Origin: Macrostomum hystrix
Lineage: Eukaryota; Platyhelminthes; Macrostomidae
Direction of reading: 5' to 3'
Length of the DNA: 64,000 nt
Assembly (NCBI GenBank): GCA_950097015.1
Contig: CATNEN010000015.1
Location: 32,501-96,500 of the forward strand
The stretch's first letter is position 1; each line of letters opens with the position of its first letter. This document shows positions 21,660-32,372 of this stretch, one piece after another. The notes below the pieces were generated by a model, which did not search any database, was not told where the DNA came from, and saw only the letters and a program-made list of their open reading frames with translations. Both the position numbers and the translations under genes were made by a program.

Positions 21660-22195
21660 GACAGTGTTTATCTGCCTGTCAGCCTGTTTGTCTGCCTGTC
21701 AGCCTGTTTGTCTGCCTGTCAGCCTGTTTGTCTGCCTGTCAGCCTGTTTGTCTGCCTGTCAGCCTGTTTGTCTGTCTGCCAACCTGTTTGTCTGCCTGTC
21801 AGCCTGTTTGTCTGCCTGTCAGCCTGTTTGTCTGCCTGTCAGCCTGTTTGTCTGCCTGTCAGCCTGTTTATCTGCCTGTCAGCCTGTTTGTCTGCCTGTC
21901 TACCTGTATGCCTGTCTGTCAGCCTGTTTGTCTGCCTGTCTACCCGTCTGCCTGTCTACCTGTATGCCTGTCTGTCAACCTGTTTGTCTGCCTGTCTACC
22001 CGTCTGCCTGTCTACCTGTATGCCTGTCTGTCAACCTGTTTGTCTGCCTGTCTACCTGTATGCCTGTCTACCTGTCTGCCTGTCTACCTGTATGCCTGTC
22101 TACCTGTATGCCTGTCTACCTGTATGCCTGTCTACCTGTATGCCTGTCTACCTGTATACCTGTCTACCTGTATGCCTTTTAACCAGTTTTCCGGT
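21660..22195 (+). repeat. 20/16-bp minisatellite upstream of the TM9SF1 gene
   Basis: The left part repeats TCTGCCTGTCAGCCTGTTTG (20 bp). From about 21890 it changes to a TCTACCTGTATGCCTG (16 bp) form mixed with 20-bp units. It ends some 100 bp before the TM9SF1 start codon, so it lies in that gene's promoter or in the 3' UTR of the gene before it. All three forward frames are open across it by periodicity alone. Confidence 0.95.
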
Positions 22196-22222
22196 CTATT
22201 TGTTTGCTTGTTTAACAGTTTC

Positions 22223-22228
22223 AATAAA
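22223..22228 (+). terminator. AATAAA poly(A) signal just before TM9SF1
   Basis: AATAAA lies 66 bp before the TM9SF1 ATG at 22294. It would be a poly(A) signal for an upstream transcript (SELENOI ends about 1.2 kb earlier). A pyrimidine-rich acceptor-like TTTCTACCCAG stands at about 22281-22291, two bases before the ATG. Both signals are short and may be chance. Confidence 0.35.
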
Positions 22229-22293
22229 GTAAACTAGCTAAACAGTTGAAGTGAACATTTGGCACTCCAGCTCACTGCAATTTCTACCCAGCG

Positions 22294-25200
22294 ATGAAGC
22301 CAGCGACCTGCAGACTCCTGCCCGCGGTGCTGCTGCTGGTGCAGCTCAGCGGCATGACTCTGGCTGCCGAGCTGTACAATCAGGGCGGCCCAGTGGTCGT
22401 GTACGTGAACAAGGTGGGCCCGTACTTCAACCCGCACGAGACCTACCACTATTACCAGCTGCCCGTGTGTCGACCGCCAACCATTGTGCACAAGTCCATG
22501 AGCCTCGGCGAGCTACTGGACGGTGACCGCATGGCCGTGTCCATGTTCGACATTAAATTCGGGCAGGACTCGGCTGACAAGCTGTTGTGCAGCAAAGCAC
22601 TCTCAGCCGTAGACCTGGAGCAGCTGCGCACAGCCGTGGAAGACCTGTACTACTTCGAGTTCGTGGTGGATGACATCCCGGTACGCGGCTTCGTCGGCCA
22701 CCTGGAGGAGACTGGCTTCGTGCCCCACTCGCATAAGGTGTTCTTGTGGACCCATTTTTCCTTCCGGTTCTACTTCAGCGGCCAGCGCATTGTGTACGTG
22801 AAGGTGGTCACGCAGGAGAAGGCGCCCGTCGACCTCGCCAAGCTGCAGTCGGGCAGTCAGGTGTCCTTCACCTACTCTGTCACGTGGGTCAAGTCCAGTG
22901 TGAAGTTCGAGGACCGCGCCAAGTTCATCAAGGACACGTCCTTCTTCCCGAAGACGCTGGAGATTCACTGGCTGTCCGTTATCAACTCGCTGATCTTGGT
23001 GCTGCTGCTCATCGGCTTCGTCACCGTGATCCTGTTCCGCATCCTCAAGAAGGACTTCGCCAGGTACAACCTGGAGGACGAGGAGGCGGAGGAGGACGTG
23101 GACAATGGCTGGAAGACGGTGCACAACGACGTATTCCGGCCGCCCAAGCACAAGTGCTTCTTCTCAGCCACCATTGGCGTTGGCGCGCAGTTCCTGGCCA
23201 TCATCACCGGCTTGTTCGTGATGGCCCTCCTCGGCCTCTTCAACGTGCACCACCACGGCAACATCAACTCGGCTGGCATCGTGCTGTACGCCTTCACCTC
23301 TGGCATCGCCGGCTTCGTCTCCTGCCGCATGTTCCGCCGTCTGGGCGGCGAGCGCTGGGCCCGCAACGTGCTGCTCACCTCCTTCCTGTTCGCCTTCCCC
23401 CTGTTCCTGGTCTGGGCCGTTGTGAACTCCGTGGCGTGGGCCTACGGCACCACCCAGGCCCTGCCATGGTCCACCGTGATGCTGCTGCTCTGTCTGTGGC
23501 TGTTCCTCGGCTTCCCACTCACCATCCTGGGCGGCATGGCCGGCAAGAATGCCCCGCCCGGCCTGGACGCTCCCTGCCGCACTAAAAACATCCCAAGGGA
23601 AATTCCGGTGGTGCCCTGCTACAAGACCTGGCCGGTGCACTGTCTCATCGGTGGCTTCCTCAGCTTCAGCGCTGTCTCCGTGAGTCACGTACAATTGTCA
23701 TTGCTCAGGGGTCGTGAAATATTCAAGGCTTTAGGATCTGATCGTATTTGGCCTGTCTGTGAGTTCAGGCTGTCTGTGAGTTCAGTCTGTCTGTGATTTT
23801 AGGCTGTGAGTTCAGGCTGAGCTCAGGCTGTCTGTGAGCTCAGGCTGTCAGTGAGTTCAGGCTGTCAGTGAGTTCAGGCTGTCAGTGAGTTCAGGCTGTC
23901 TGTGAGCTCAGGCTGTCAGTGAGCTCAGGCTGTCAGTGAGTTCAGGCTGTCAGTGAGCTCAGGCTGTCTGTGAATTCAGACTGTGAGTTCAGGCTGTCAG
24001 TGAGCTCAGGCTGTCTGTGAGCTCAGGCTGTCTGTGAGTTCAGGCTGTCTGTGAGTTCAGGCTGTCTGTGAGCTCAGGCTGTCTGTGAGCTCAGGCTGTC
24101 TGTGAGTTCAGGCTGTCTGTGAGCTCAGGCTGTCTGTGAGCTCAGGCTGTCTGTGAGTTCAGGCTGTCTGTGAGCTCAGGCTGTCTGTGAGTTCAGGCTG
24201 TGAGCTCAGGCTGTCTGTGAGTTCAGACTGTCTGTGAGTTCAGGCTGTCTGTGAGCTCAGGCTGTCTGTGAGCTCAGGCTGTCTGTGAGCTCAGGCTGTC
24301 TGTGAGCTCAGGCTGTCTGTGAGCTCAGGCTGTCTGTGAGTTCAGACTGTCTGTGAGTTCAGGCTGTCTGTGAGCTCAGGCTGTCTGTGAGCTCAGGCTG
24401 TCTGTGAGTTCAGGCTGTCTGTGAGTTCAGGCTGTCTGTGAGTTCAGGCTGTGAGCTCAGACCGTCTGTGAGTTCAGGCTGTCTGTGAGTTCAGACTGTC
24501 TGTGAGTTCAGACTGTGAGTTCAGGCTGTCAGTGAGCTCAGGCTGTCTGTGAGCTCAGGCTGTCTGTGAGTTCAGGCTGTCTGTGAGTTCAGGCTGTGAG
24601 CTCAGGCTGTCTGTGACTTCAGACTGTCTGTGAGTTCAGGCTGTCTGTGAGTTCAGGCTGTCTGTGAGTTCAGGCTGTCTGTGAGCTCAGGCTGTCTGTG
24701 TGTTCAGGCTGTCTGTGAGTTCAGACTGTCTGTGAGTTCAGGCTGTCTGTGAGTTCAGGCTGTGAGCTCAGACCGTCTGTGAGTTCAGGCTGTCTGTGAG
24801 CTCAGGCTGAGTTCAGGCTGTCTGTGAGCTCAGGCTGTGAGTTCAGGCTGTCTGTGAGTTCAGGCTGTGAGCTCAGGCTGTCTGTGAGTTCAGGCTGTGA
24901 GCTCAGGCTGTCTGTGAGTTCAGGCTGTGAGCTCAGGCTGTCTGTGAGCTCAGGCTGTCTGTGAGTTCAGGCTGTCTGTGAGTTCAGGCTGTCTGTGAGC
25001 TCAGGCTGTCTGTGAGCTCAGGCTGTGAGTTCAGGCTGTCTGTGAGTTCAGGCTGTCTGTGAGTTCAGGCTGTCTGTTAGCTCAGGCTGTCTGTGAGCTC
25101 AGGCTGTCTGTGAGTTCAGGCTGTCTGTGAGCTCATTCTGTCTGTGAGTTCAGGCTGTCTGTGAGCTCAAGCTGTCTGTGAGCTCAGGCTGTGAGTTCAG

Positions 25201-26229
25201 GCTGTCTGTGAGTTCAGGCTGTCTGTGAGTTCAGGCTGTCTGTGAGTTCAGGTTGTCTGTGAGCTCATGCTGTCTGTGAGCTCAGGCTGAGTTCAGGCTG
25301 TCTGTGAGCTCAGGCTGTGAGTTCAGGCTGTCTGTGAGTTCAGGCTGTGAGTTCAGGCTGTCTGTGAGTTCAGGCTGTGAGCTCAGGCTGTCTGTGAGTT
25401 CAGGCTGTCTGTGAGTTCAGGCTGTCTGTTAGCTCAGGCTGTCTGTGAGCTCAGGCTGTCTGTGAGTTCAGGCTGTCTGTGAGCTCATTCTGTCTGTGAG
25501 TTCAGGCTGTCTGTGAGCTCAAGCTGTCTGTGAGCTCAGGCTGTGAGTTCAGGCTGTCTGTGAGTTCAGGCTGTCTGTGAGTTCAGGCTGTCTGTGAGTT
25601 CAGGTTGTCTGTGAGCTCATGCTGTCTGTGAGCTCAGGCTGTGAGCTCAGGCTGTGAGCTCAGGCTGTGAGCTCAGGCCGTCTGTGAGCTCAGGCTGTGA
25701 GCTCAGGCTGTGAGCTCAGGCTGTGAGCTCAGGCTGTGAGCTCAGGCTGTGAGCTCAGGCTGTGAGCTCAGGCTGTGAGTCCAGGCCGTCTGTCAGCCCA
25801 GTAAAAGTCATTCATTCAGGCGAGTGTGTGCGCTAACCGCCGCAGGTGGAGCTGTACTACATCTACGCCACTGTGTGGGGCAGGCAGCACTACACCCTGT
25901 ACGGAATCCTGGCCGTTGTATACGCTATTCTGCTCTCCGTGACGGCCTGTGTGGCTGTGGCGCTGACCTACTTCCAGCTGTCCGCCGAGGACTACCGCTG
26001 GTGGTGGCGCTCGGTGTTCAGCGGAGGTTCGAGCGCCTTCTTCGTGCTGCTGTACTCGGCCTTCTTCTACTGCTTCCGCAGCAACATGAGCGGCCTGCTG
26101 CAGGCGGTGGAGTTCTTTGGCTACACCATCCTGCTGTGCTATGTGTTCTTCCTGACCCTCGGCACAGTGTCCTTCGCCGCCTCCATGCAGTTCGTGCGCT
26201 ACATCTACACGAACATCAAGATGGACTGA
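22294..26229 (+). CDS. TM9SF1: Transmembrane 9 superfamily member 1 (nonaspanin), two exons
   Basis: Exons 22294-23679 and 25846-26229 join in phase 0 to 589 residues (human TM9SF1 has 606). Nonaspanins are multipass proteins of Golgi and endosomes, linked to protein sorting and autophagy; the exact activity is unknown. Residues 1-24 form a signal peptide. A lumenal domain follows with [21 protein letters not shown] and [10 protein letters not shown], then the first membrane segment at about 229-250 after [10 protein letters not shown]. The cytosolic loop has ARYNL and [15 protein letters not shown], and eight more membrane segments follow, with [10 protein letters not shown]-like [15 protein letters not shown] and EDYRWWWRS. 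The C-terminus is KMD, the K-x-D/E COPI-binding type used for Golgi retention. The resemblance is closest to TM9SF1 rather than TM9SF2/3/4. The single intron splits VS|VELYY and is almost all minisatellite. Confidence 0.95.
23765..25795 (+). repeat. 17/13-bp minisatellite filling the TM9SF1 intron
   Basis: The unit TGTCTGTGAGTTCAGGC (17 bp) mixes with GAGCTC variants and a 13-bp form TGTGAGCTCAGGC. It fills about 2.0 kb of a 2.17-kb intron. A block at about 25020-25250 is repeated nearly exactly at about 25330-25620 (both contain the variants CTGTTAGCTC, GAGCTCATTC and GAGCTCATGC), so a larger duplication occurred inside the array. Confidence 0.95.
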
Positions 26230-27435
26230 GGCTCTCTGACTCCAGCCTAATTTCTTAATGCGTTCTTCTGACTTGTGATTTTCTATTGACTCGCGTTTCA
26301 CCTGTCCTGGCCGTCAGCTGAAGTGACAGAAGATTTGGCGCAGAGCTGCGGAGCGGAGTGAGAGCTCGACTTGTGCCAAAGCGGCTCTCGCATTGCCCCG
26401 TGCTGTGTACAGAGCCGGAGCGAACAAAACTGCCATCAGTTTCCTTGTGCCCAAGGTGGGGGTCCCTCTGTCATTGCTGCTGTTGCTGTGTTCTCACTAA
26501 TATTTCCAATGCTTAGCGTCTGACTTTCTGATTGTCCACATTCTCATGAAATCCTCTCTTTGCAAAGCAGAGCCCGCGGTGTGCCGTTCACATATTTTAA
26601 TTTGTATTTGCACTAACTCGGTAGCTGGCAGTAGTATAGTTAGCACACGCGAGCCATTGTTAATTATTTTCCTTTCCTGCTGCTCAGCCGCCCGCTAAAT
26701 TCTCTGCATGCCCAGGAAATGCCATGACTGCGAATCAAATATCAACTGCTGTTGTGGACTGTCTATGGACTGGCCCGCTCTGCAGCTCTAGACTAAATAT
26801 ATAAATGGCATGAGCTGCTCCGGTTGATAATTGTTGGCGAGCTGCTGTGAGACAGCCACAAGTGTTGAGCAACCCTTTGCCGTTCCAGTTATTATTTTTG
26901 AGGGAGGACTGATAGTTGTCCTCCGCCTTGCCACTTTCCCAACTCCTTCCCGGCCCAGCTCCCCCGGTCACCGACTGTTGTCGGGCCGTTGGTTCCCACC
27001 AGCTCTCCGCTGTTGAGGGGCGGGCAAGTGACAATTGACTCAGTGAGTTCCTTGAGCATTGTTCCCGGCCTAATTAATTGCGCTTGAGACTGTCTCCGCA
27101 AACAGGCCTGCCAGCTCTTTGTCACTCTTTGTCTGAGGCGGGACTGGCTGTGCAGCCGCTGTTTGCACCGGTTGCTCTGCGGAAGGCGGCCCACAACTCC
27201 GCTTCTTATCGCCTCGCTCGTTTGTGTTTGGTTTCGCGTATAGAGACTGCCCTTGTCTCTCCGAGCAATCTTGCTTTGTCTTGTCTTCTGCTGTGTTTGT
27301 TTTGCTTTCCCACATTCCTCTGTTTGTGCTTTTCTGATCCCATGATATTGAGCCTCACCTGTTTCACTTCAGGCCACCTCTGCGACCCAAGCTTGCTTAA
27401 ACTGTGCGCTGCTCCCTTTATTGCCCAACTGAAAC
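26230..27435 (+). other. TM9SF1 3' flank
   Basis: This is presumably the 3' UTR then intergenic. No further coding exon, RNA gene or repeat is recognised. Small frames at 26735-27540 lack any family resemblance. Confidence 0.5.
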
Positions 27436-27439
27436 TGCA

Positions 27440-28385
27440 ATCAACTTATCCCTTCACTCCAGATCCCCATTCTCTCCCTTCTCCCCTGATCCCGATTCTC
27501 CCTATTCTATCCCTTCTCCACATTCTCTCCTTTCTCCCCTGATCCCGATTCTCCCTATTCTCTCCCTTCTCCCCTTTATTTCCCTTGATCCCGATTCTCC
27601 CTTCCCCACATTCTCTCCCTTCTCCACATTCTCTCCCTTCTCCACATTCTCCCCATTCTCTCCCTTCTCCCCTTCATTTCCGTTGATCCCGATTCTCCCT
27701 TCTCCCATTCTCCACATTCTCTCCCCTCTCCCCATTCTCCCCATTCTCTCCCTTCTCTACATTCTCTCCCTTCTCCCCATTTTCTCTCTTCTCCCCATTC
27801 TCTCCCTTCTCCACATTCTCTCCATTCTCCCCATTTTCTCTCTTCTCCCTATTCTCCCCATTCACTCCCTTCTCCACATTCTCTCCCTTCTCCCCATTTT
27901 CTCTCTTCTCCCTATTCTCCCCATTCTCTCCCTTCTCCCATTCTCCACATTCTCTCCCCTCTCCCCATTCTCCCCATTCTCTCCCCTCTCCCCATTCTCC
28001 CCATTCTCTCCCTTCTCTACATTCTCTCCCTTCTCCCCATTTTCTCTCTTCTCCCTATTCTCCCCATTCTCTCCTTTCTCCACATTCTCTCCATTCTCCA
28101 CATTCTCTCCATTCTCCACTTTCTCTCCTTTCTCCACATTCTCTCCCTTCTCCCCATTCTCTCCCTTCTCCCTATTCTCCCCATTCTCTCCCTTCTCTAC
28201 ATTCTCTCCTTTCTCCACATTCTCTCCCTTCTCCCCATTCTCTCCCTTCTCCCCATTCTCTCCCTTCTCCCTATTCTCCCCATTCTCTTCCTTCTCCACA
28301 TTCTCTCCATTCTCCACATTCCCTCCCTTCTCCCCATTCTCTCCCTGGTCCCCATTCTCCCCCTTTCTTCCATCTAGTCTCAGCT
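27440..28385. repeat. Pyrimidine-rich minisatellite, about 18-bp unit
   Basis: Variants of CTCTCCCTTCTCCCCATT repeat over 0.95 kb; A is the only purine common on this strand. The long SPFSTFSPFSPF-like plus frame and the GENGEKGENVEKGE-like minus frame are products of the repeat. Confidence 0.95.
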
Positions 28386-28920
28386 TCTCCAGCAAATGAA
28401 GCAGTTAAACAGGACACGGATCATTCATTTATACAGAGACTTGGTGTTATAGAATTCTGGCTTGTCAGGAGGCGAGCTCATACCAGTTTGTATTTGCAGT
28501 CTAATTTTAAACGGTACAGAACAAGCATGAGGTGTAAATTGTGGGAGCATGTGCTGTACAGGCCGAACTAACTGCTGGCAACGAGCGGCTGACACGCAGG
28601 AGGCCGCATGGTAACAAGTGAGCATTGTGCGAAAACAATTAATCTGATGGCCCATGGAGCAGGCCTCTACAATTTAAAAAAGGGGAATTCAGAGCGCAGT
28701 ATTTTTCGGGTAGGAACTGAGGGCAGGCGGAAGCTGTATGCCATCCTCATTCAGTTACGAGTCAACAACTGACACGTGCTCGAGTCTCTCTGTTGGCCTT
28801 CCCACCGGTTTGAAGTCAAGTCCCGAGGTCTCAAAGGTCAAGTTCGCGACCCTAACAACAGAGGATTTGTTGATCACTTCACTGAAGGGGCAGTAGGGTC
28901 TGGCAGGTCCAGGGCTCGAG
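28386..28920. other. Stretch downstream of the bHLH gene
   Basis: This lies directly 3' of the minus-strand bHLH gene and probably includes its 3' UTR. No AATAAA on the minus strand stands out and no other feature is seen. Confidence 0.4.
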
Positions 28921-29589
28921 TCAGCTGTGACGCTGCCGTTTCTCTGGCGACTCCTGCGGCTGCAGCTCCTGGCCGAGTGGGCGCCTCTTTAGGCCAGACG
29001 AGCTGGCGACGCCGGCAACATCAGCGGGCTTGCGACCAGGCCGCGACTCCGACTGTTGCTGCTGGTCGGCCGCCCGAAGCAGGCTCTCCATGTGTTGGAT
29101 GTAGCGAATGGCCGTCTTCAGTATCTCCACCTTGCTGATGCGCTTGTCTTTGTTCTCGAAGGGCAACGTCTCCTTGAGCCGCTCGTAGCCCTCGTTGACA
29201 AAGCGCACCCGCTCGCGCTCACGCTCGTTGCGCCGGCGGATGAAGGAGCTCTCGCAGCCGAAGTGGTACTCGCCGAACGGGTGCGGCAGCGGGATTCGGC
29301 TCTGCGGGTCGAACGGGTTCCGGCTGACCGTAGCGGCGGGCCGCTGCTGCTGCTGCTGGTGCTGGTGCGGGTACTGGTGCATCTGCTGCCGGTGCTGATG
29401 ACGTGGTTCTAGAAGAGCCGCAGCCGCAGCTGCCGCCGCCACGGAGGCCGTCGATTCGCCGCCGCCACCGCTGCCGCAGCGACTGCCGGTGAGGTCCCAG
29501 GCTGCGTGGTGGCCGCCTGCGGCTGGGTAGAACAGCGCCGAGTACGGATGCTGCGGCTGGCGCGCCTCGGCAGGCGATCCCGCGGACAT
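28921..29589 (-). CDS. Achaete-scute family bHLH transcription factor
   Basis: The frame from the ATG at 29589 to the stop at 28921-28923 gives 222 residues. The bHLH domain is at about 117-171: basic region RRRNERERERVRFVNEGYER, loop with FENKDKRISKVE, helix 2 ILKTAIRYIQHMESLL. RNERER...VNxGYxRL and KRxSKVEILxxAIxYI point to the ASCL/achaete-scute group, with the phrase nearer to the ASCL3/4/5 type than to ASCL1. Such factors bind E-boxes as dimers with E-proteins and drive neural or secretory cell fates. The N-terminus is rich in Gly, Ala (a run at 51-58), His and Gln. The frame is open further upstream to 29787, but the codon there is GTG within AAAAG|GTGAGC, a splice donor, and CACTCAG|GCC stands at 29606, so 29606-29787 is more likely a 5' UTR intron. 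Confidence 0.85.
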   Translation of the reverse strand: MSAGSPAEARQPQHPYSALFYPAAGGHHAAWDLTGSRCGSGGGGESTASVAAAAAAAALLEPRHQHRQQMHQYPHQHQQQQQRPAATVSRNPFDPQSRIPLPHPFGEYHFGCESSFIRRRNERERERVRFVNEGYERLKETLPFENKDKRISKVEILKTAIRYIQHMESLLRAADQQQQSESRPGRKPADVAGVASSSGLKRRPLGQELQPQESPEKRQRHS

Positions 29590-29605
29590 GTGGATTCCGG
29601 CTGGC

Positions 29606-29787
29606 CTGAGTGGCAATGGGAATTGGTGAGGGGATAAATTTTGCCTGCAGCGGAAATGTTCTCCTTTAAAGTTGCGGTTTGTGCCCAGGTCGGCTGTGAG
29701 GATCTCTGGGATCAGGTGCTCAGGGGATAAGGAGGGGAACACGGGTTTGCTCTCAGGGTGTCGCGTGTCACAAGCAGCGAGGCTCAC
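29606..29787 (-). other. Putative 5' UTR intron of the bHLH gene
   Basis: On the minus strand AAAAG|GTGAGCC (29787) and CCATTGCCACTCAG|GCC (29606) form a well-matched donor and acceptor 182 bp apart, just before the ATG at 29589. The open frame across it has no bHLH-family sequence. This is inferred from consensus only. Confidence 0.5.
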
Positions 29788-31180
29788 CTTTTGTTTCTGT
29801 AACCGCAGTGCAGGGCTCTCCGGTGGGTCTGCGGCAAGTTGGCGGCTTGTTTAGCCCGAGGGTGCTGAGATACCGGATGGATTTCGCAGTCGGTGCCGCG
29901 TGTCAATCTGCAGTCAGTCAGTTGCGCACTCGTCTCTGCCTGTCTCTCCTCCTTGCTGCAAAATCTGTTTCCTTTTATTCTTCAAGCGGAGCGGCAGAGC
30001 CGGTGCTGGAGCTGCCGGGCCAATGGCGGCCAGGCCGTGGGGCTGCGGCTCGGGCCTCAGCCAATGGGGAAGCGCGCTGGGCTCTGCGCGGCCACGTGGC
30101 TGACGGGACAGCGGACGGCAGAGGCGCACAGGGAAGACCGCTGAAGAACTGTTCGGGCAAGACAAAGATTTGGAACAATTGCAACAGAGACAGAGGGAGA
30201 ATAATGCCACGAGGAAGATGAGAATGGAAAAGTTTTAATAAGATAAGGTGGAAGGAGAGGAAAGGGGAGATTGAGAGAGGAAAGGGAAGATTGAGAGAGG
30301 AAAGGTAAGATGGAGAGAGGAAAGGTAAGATGGAGAGAGGAAAGGTAAGAATCCGTAAGATGGAGAGAAAAAGGTAAGATGGCGAGAGGAAAGGGAAGGA
30401 GAGATGGGGAAAGGTGGCGGAAGATGGTGGTCGCTGTGTTTAAATGTGTTTTTTGGATGAGAGATGAGAGATGAGAGATAGAATATCAGAACGTACGAGT
30501 AACTGGGTGTGAGGCAGTGTTTGGGTCTCATTTATGTCTCCCAAAGTTTTGCAGCCTCTGGTCTTCTGTCTCTCCTTCTCGCAGTTGCCAGCCTGTGGTT
30601 GGTGGGGTGGTTGTTGACGGTGATCAAGTATTAATGAGGATCGCAGGTCTTTGTGCGATCGGTGCCAAGGCATGCAGGGTAACGGAAAGGCGCGATTCGC
30701 AGAGCTTCCGTGTGTGCTCAGTGGAGCTGTTGCCAGTTTTATTGCCTTTCACTAATACGCATGCAGAGCAGGTGTCAGTCTGAGCAGGGGAAGTTGCGCA
30801 ATGTTGAGTTTTTGTCAGGGAATCATGCAGACTGTTCCCAAAGTTGCACCGCCATAATTCACTGCTCGCCAACTTGGGCCGCCTGTCTGTCATGCTAGTT
30901 TTTTATCACTCAGTGCGGCCTGTCTGTCATGCCAATGGGACCAAATGAGAGGAAAATAGGACTGGGCAATAAATTGACTCATAAATGAGGCCTTCAAGAA
31001 CCGTGAGCTGTTAACGGCACCGAAATTCAGAAAAAAACTAATCTAGGCATTCAATTTGGGAGTGAAGTTGAAAATTTACCACTGCTCACCAGTGAAACAG
31101 ACAGCTCATGAGCTCTGCTACTCTGATGATATGGGAGGCATTCCAAGGCAGTTAAATACTTTCGGCTCATCACATCCCAT
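29788..31180. other. Upstream flank of the bHLH gene
   Basis: GC-rich up to about 30150, which may include the promoter and first exon of the bHLH gene. Then a purine-rich imperfect repeat at 30240-30410 (unit near GGAGAGAGGAAAGGTAAGAT). From 30420 to 31180 nothing is recognised. Confidence 0.45.
30240..30410. repeat. Purine-rich short tandem repeat
   Basis: About eight imperfect copies of GGAGAGAGGAAAGGTAAGAT; almost only A and G on the plus strand. Confidence 0.8.
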
Positions 31181-31184
31181 GCTA

Positions 31185-32045
31185 TTAGGACTCAGATACG
31201 AGTAGACAGCGGTGGACTCAGGCAGTGAGCAGGCGTGAGACTCAGGCACTGAGGCAGACATGAGACTGAGGCAGGCGTGAGACTGTGGCAGGCGTGAGAC
31301 AGGCAGACATGAGACTGAGGCAGGCGTGAGAGACTCAGGCAGACGTGAGACTGAGGCAGGCGTGAGACTAAGGCAGACATGAGACTGAGGCAGACATGAG
31401 ACTGTGGCAGACATGAGACTGAGGCAGGCGTGAGACTGTGGCAGACGTGAGACTGAGGCAGACATGAGACTGAGGCAGGCGTGAGAGACTCAGGCAGACG
31501 TGAGACTGAGGCAGGCGTGAGACTCAGGCAGACATGAGACTGAGGCAGGCGTGAGACTCAGGCAGTGAGCAGTCGTGAGACTGAGGCAGGCGTGAGACTA
31601 AGGCAGACATGAGACTGAGGCAGGCGTGAGACTGAGGCAGGCGTGAGACTCAGGCAGTGAGCAGTCGTGAGACTGAGGCAGGCGTGAGACTCAGGCAGTG
31701 AGCAGTCGTGAGACTGAGGCAGGCGTGAGAGACTCAGACAGACGTGAGACTGAGGCAGGCGTGAGACTCAGGCAGTGAGCAGTCGTGAGACTCAGGCAGT
31801 GAGCAGTCGTGAGACTGAGGCAGACATGAGACTGAGGCAGGCGTGAGAGACTCAGACAGACGTGAGACTGAGGCAGGCGTGAGAGACTCAGGCAGACGTG
31901 AGACTGAGGCAGGCGTGAGACTCAGGCAGTGAGCAGTCGTGAGACTGAGGCAGGCGTGAGACTAAGGCAGACATGAGACTCAGGCAGACGTGAGACTGAG
32001 GCAGGCGTGAGAGACTCAGGCAGACGTGAGACTGAGGCAGTGAAA
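31185..32045. repeat. 17-bp minisatellite
   Basis: The unit GTGAGACTGAGGCAGGC varies with GCAGACAT and GCAGTGAGCAGTC forms. Minus-strand frames reading SRLPQSHVCLSL are repeat products. Confidence 0.95.
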
Positions 32046-32370
32046 TTTGAGAATGCCTCGCTAAGCAGTTGAGTGCGGGGCCATCGATCGCCACGTGGGC
32101 GGCGGAGCTCGTGGATTTCAGCAGCTCGTGGAGGTCGAGCGGGGGCAGCGGGCACTTCAGGGTGATGGCCGGCAGAGGAGGAATGTCAGGGTAGTGGAGC
32201 TCAGGAGAAATTCGAGCCGCACTGTCTGAGCTCCACGGGCGCCATCTGCAAGTCCTGGGCAGTTGAGGTTGAGATGCTGGGATAATACTCATGCGTTCTC
32301 TTTGGCTTGAATTTAATAAATATTTCACAGCTGCCGAATCTTTTACTGAGATATTTTAGTCTGTGAACTC
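32046..32370. other. Unique spacer between two arrays
   Basis: A GC-rich non-repetitive stretch (about 32050-32290). The minus strand is open here (PALNCLARHSQISLP... preceded by SSDSAARISPELHYPDIPPLP), but I recognise no domain and no splice context, so I do not call a gene. Confidence 0.4.
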
Positions 32371-32372
32371 TA

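Noticed and set aside
22603-23694. Antisense and shifted frames over TM9SF1 exon 1
   Set aside because: Shadows caused by GC-rich third codon positions of the real exon.
27404-28399. 331-codon SPFSTF-rich frame and minus-strand GENGEKGE frames
   Set aside because: Product of the pyrimidine-rich minisatellite; no start context, no conserved domain.
31888-32328. Minus-strand frame with a unique N-terminal part (PDIPPLPAITLKCPLPPLDL)
   Set aside because: Runs into the 17-bp minisatellite and shows no known domain; may be a chance open stretch in GC-rich DNA.
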